From assembly GCA_023300365.1 (NCBI GenBank), contig JALZWD010000401.1, forward strand, positions 1 through 6,323: a stretch of DNA of 6,323 bases. The letters run 5' to 3'. How positions within the stretch are numbered: the first letter of the stretch is position 1; the number at the start of each line of letters is the position of its first letter. The notes beneath the pieces were generated by a model, which did not search any database, had not been told where the DNA came from, and saw only the letters and a list, made by a program, of their open reading frames with translations. Of this stretch, positions 5,923 through 6,323 are shown one piece after another. The DNA comes from Flavimaricola sp. (GTDB lineage: Bacteria; Pseudomonadota; Alphaproteobacteria; Rhodobacterales; Rhodobacteraceae). The translations under genes and the position numbers were made by a program.

Positions 5923-6323
5923 TCAGGGCGCCTCAAACAACTGGCGCAATTGCTCCATCGCGGCGTCGATCAAATCCGGCGTCAGGCGCTGTCCACTAAA
6001 GCGAATGGCAAAGCCTTCGTCCGTCACCTCTTTGCGCAAAACAACGCCCGACGACAAATGCAGCGTATCATTACCGCTCCAACCGTTCGGGGGTGCCGAT
6101 TTTGGCCGGCCCATTTTGGCAACTTTTGGTGGGCCATCTTCGGTCTCTTCGATGATCTGCTCAAGCACCGCCCACTCCAAATCTGGCGTCACCCCCTGCC
6201 CTGTACCAAGCGCGTCGCGAAGCCGTTTGACCGCACCTTGCCGCACCGCGCCAGCAAGGCGAAGGCCGCGACGCTCGCTCAGACTTTCGGGAAATGCCAT
6301 CACATCACCCAGCACTTCGAACA
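5923..6323 (-). CDS. ParB-like partition protein, C-terminal part (5' end outside window)
   Basis: The frame ends at TGA 5925-5923 and stays open to the right edge, giving 132 visible residues. GTG at 6315 and ATG at 6300 exist, but residues upstream of them (F-E) are in frame and no ribosome binding site is visible, so the visible part is probably the end of a longer protein. It begins 'FEVLGDVMAFPESLSERRGLRLAGAVRQ', continues with a helical acidic segment, a basic linker containing M-G-R-P-K, then a small domain with 'SSGVVLRKEVTDEGFAIRFSG' and a final helix 'LTPDLIDAAMEQLRQLF'. From memory, this order (FPxxLSERxGLxLA helix, linker, short beta hairpin, end helix) resembles the region after the helix-turn-helix in ParB-like proteins of Rhodobacterales plasmids, where the C-terminus dimerises. 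The ParB nuclease-like and DNA-binding domains would lie outside the window, so this is a likely but unproven assignment. Confidence 0.6.
   Translation of the reverse strand, partial: FEVLGDVMAFPESLSERRGLRLAGAVRQGAVKRLRDALGTGQGVTPDLEWAVLEQIIEETEDGPPKVAKMGRPKSAPPNGWSGNDTLHLSSGVVLRKEVTDEGFAIRFSGQRLTPDLIDAAMEQLRQLFEAP

Overview
The window is dominated by one very long gene on the minus strand. It starts at 5606 and runs off the left edge with no stop codon, giving 1868 complete codons. The protein has an N-terminal signal peptide, a roughly 200-residue acidic N-terminal region that I do not recognise, and then at least 14 complete copies plus the start of a fifteenth copy of a roughly 115-residue beta-rich repeat. 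The repeat is of the DUF11/DUF7507 (TIGR01451-like) type. Each complete copy has an 'LSIVKTA'-like opening, 'VGDVITYxFxVTNTGN', a pair of cysteines, and a 'VTQADxDAGxxTNxATA' closing motif. This looks like a giant exported surface or extracellular filament or adhesin-like protein. Its C-terminus, which would show how it is anchored, lies outside the window.

To the right is a 316-bp non-coding gap (5607-5922). It holds a good ribosome binding site and a plausible promoter for the giant gene, several short palindromes, and a cluster of TTTCGC/GCGAAA palindromes. At the right edge (5923-6323, minus strand) is the 3' end of a second gene whose 5' end is outside the window. Its 132 visible residues resemble the C-terminal part of ParB-like partition proteins carried on rhodobacterial extrachromosomal replicons. 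The palindromes just past its stop codon would then be candidate parS (centromere) sites.

The fairly high GC content, the codon choice and the style of both proteins suggest an alphaproteobacterium, most likely a marine Rhodobacterales (Roseobacter-group) species, perhaps on a plasmid or chromid. The taxonomic and plasmid statements are inference. Both genes point the same way, but the gap, a possible terminator and a separate promoter suggest they are transcribed independently. I see no RNA genes, insertion sequences or CRISPR arrays. The plus-strand open frames are antisense shadows of the giant gene.
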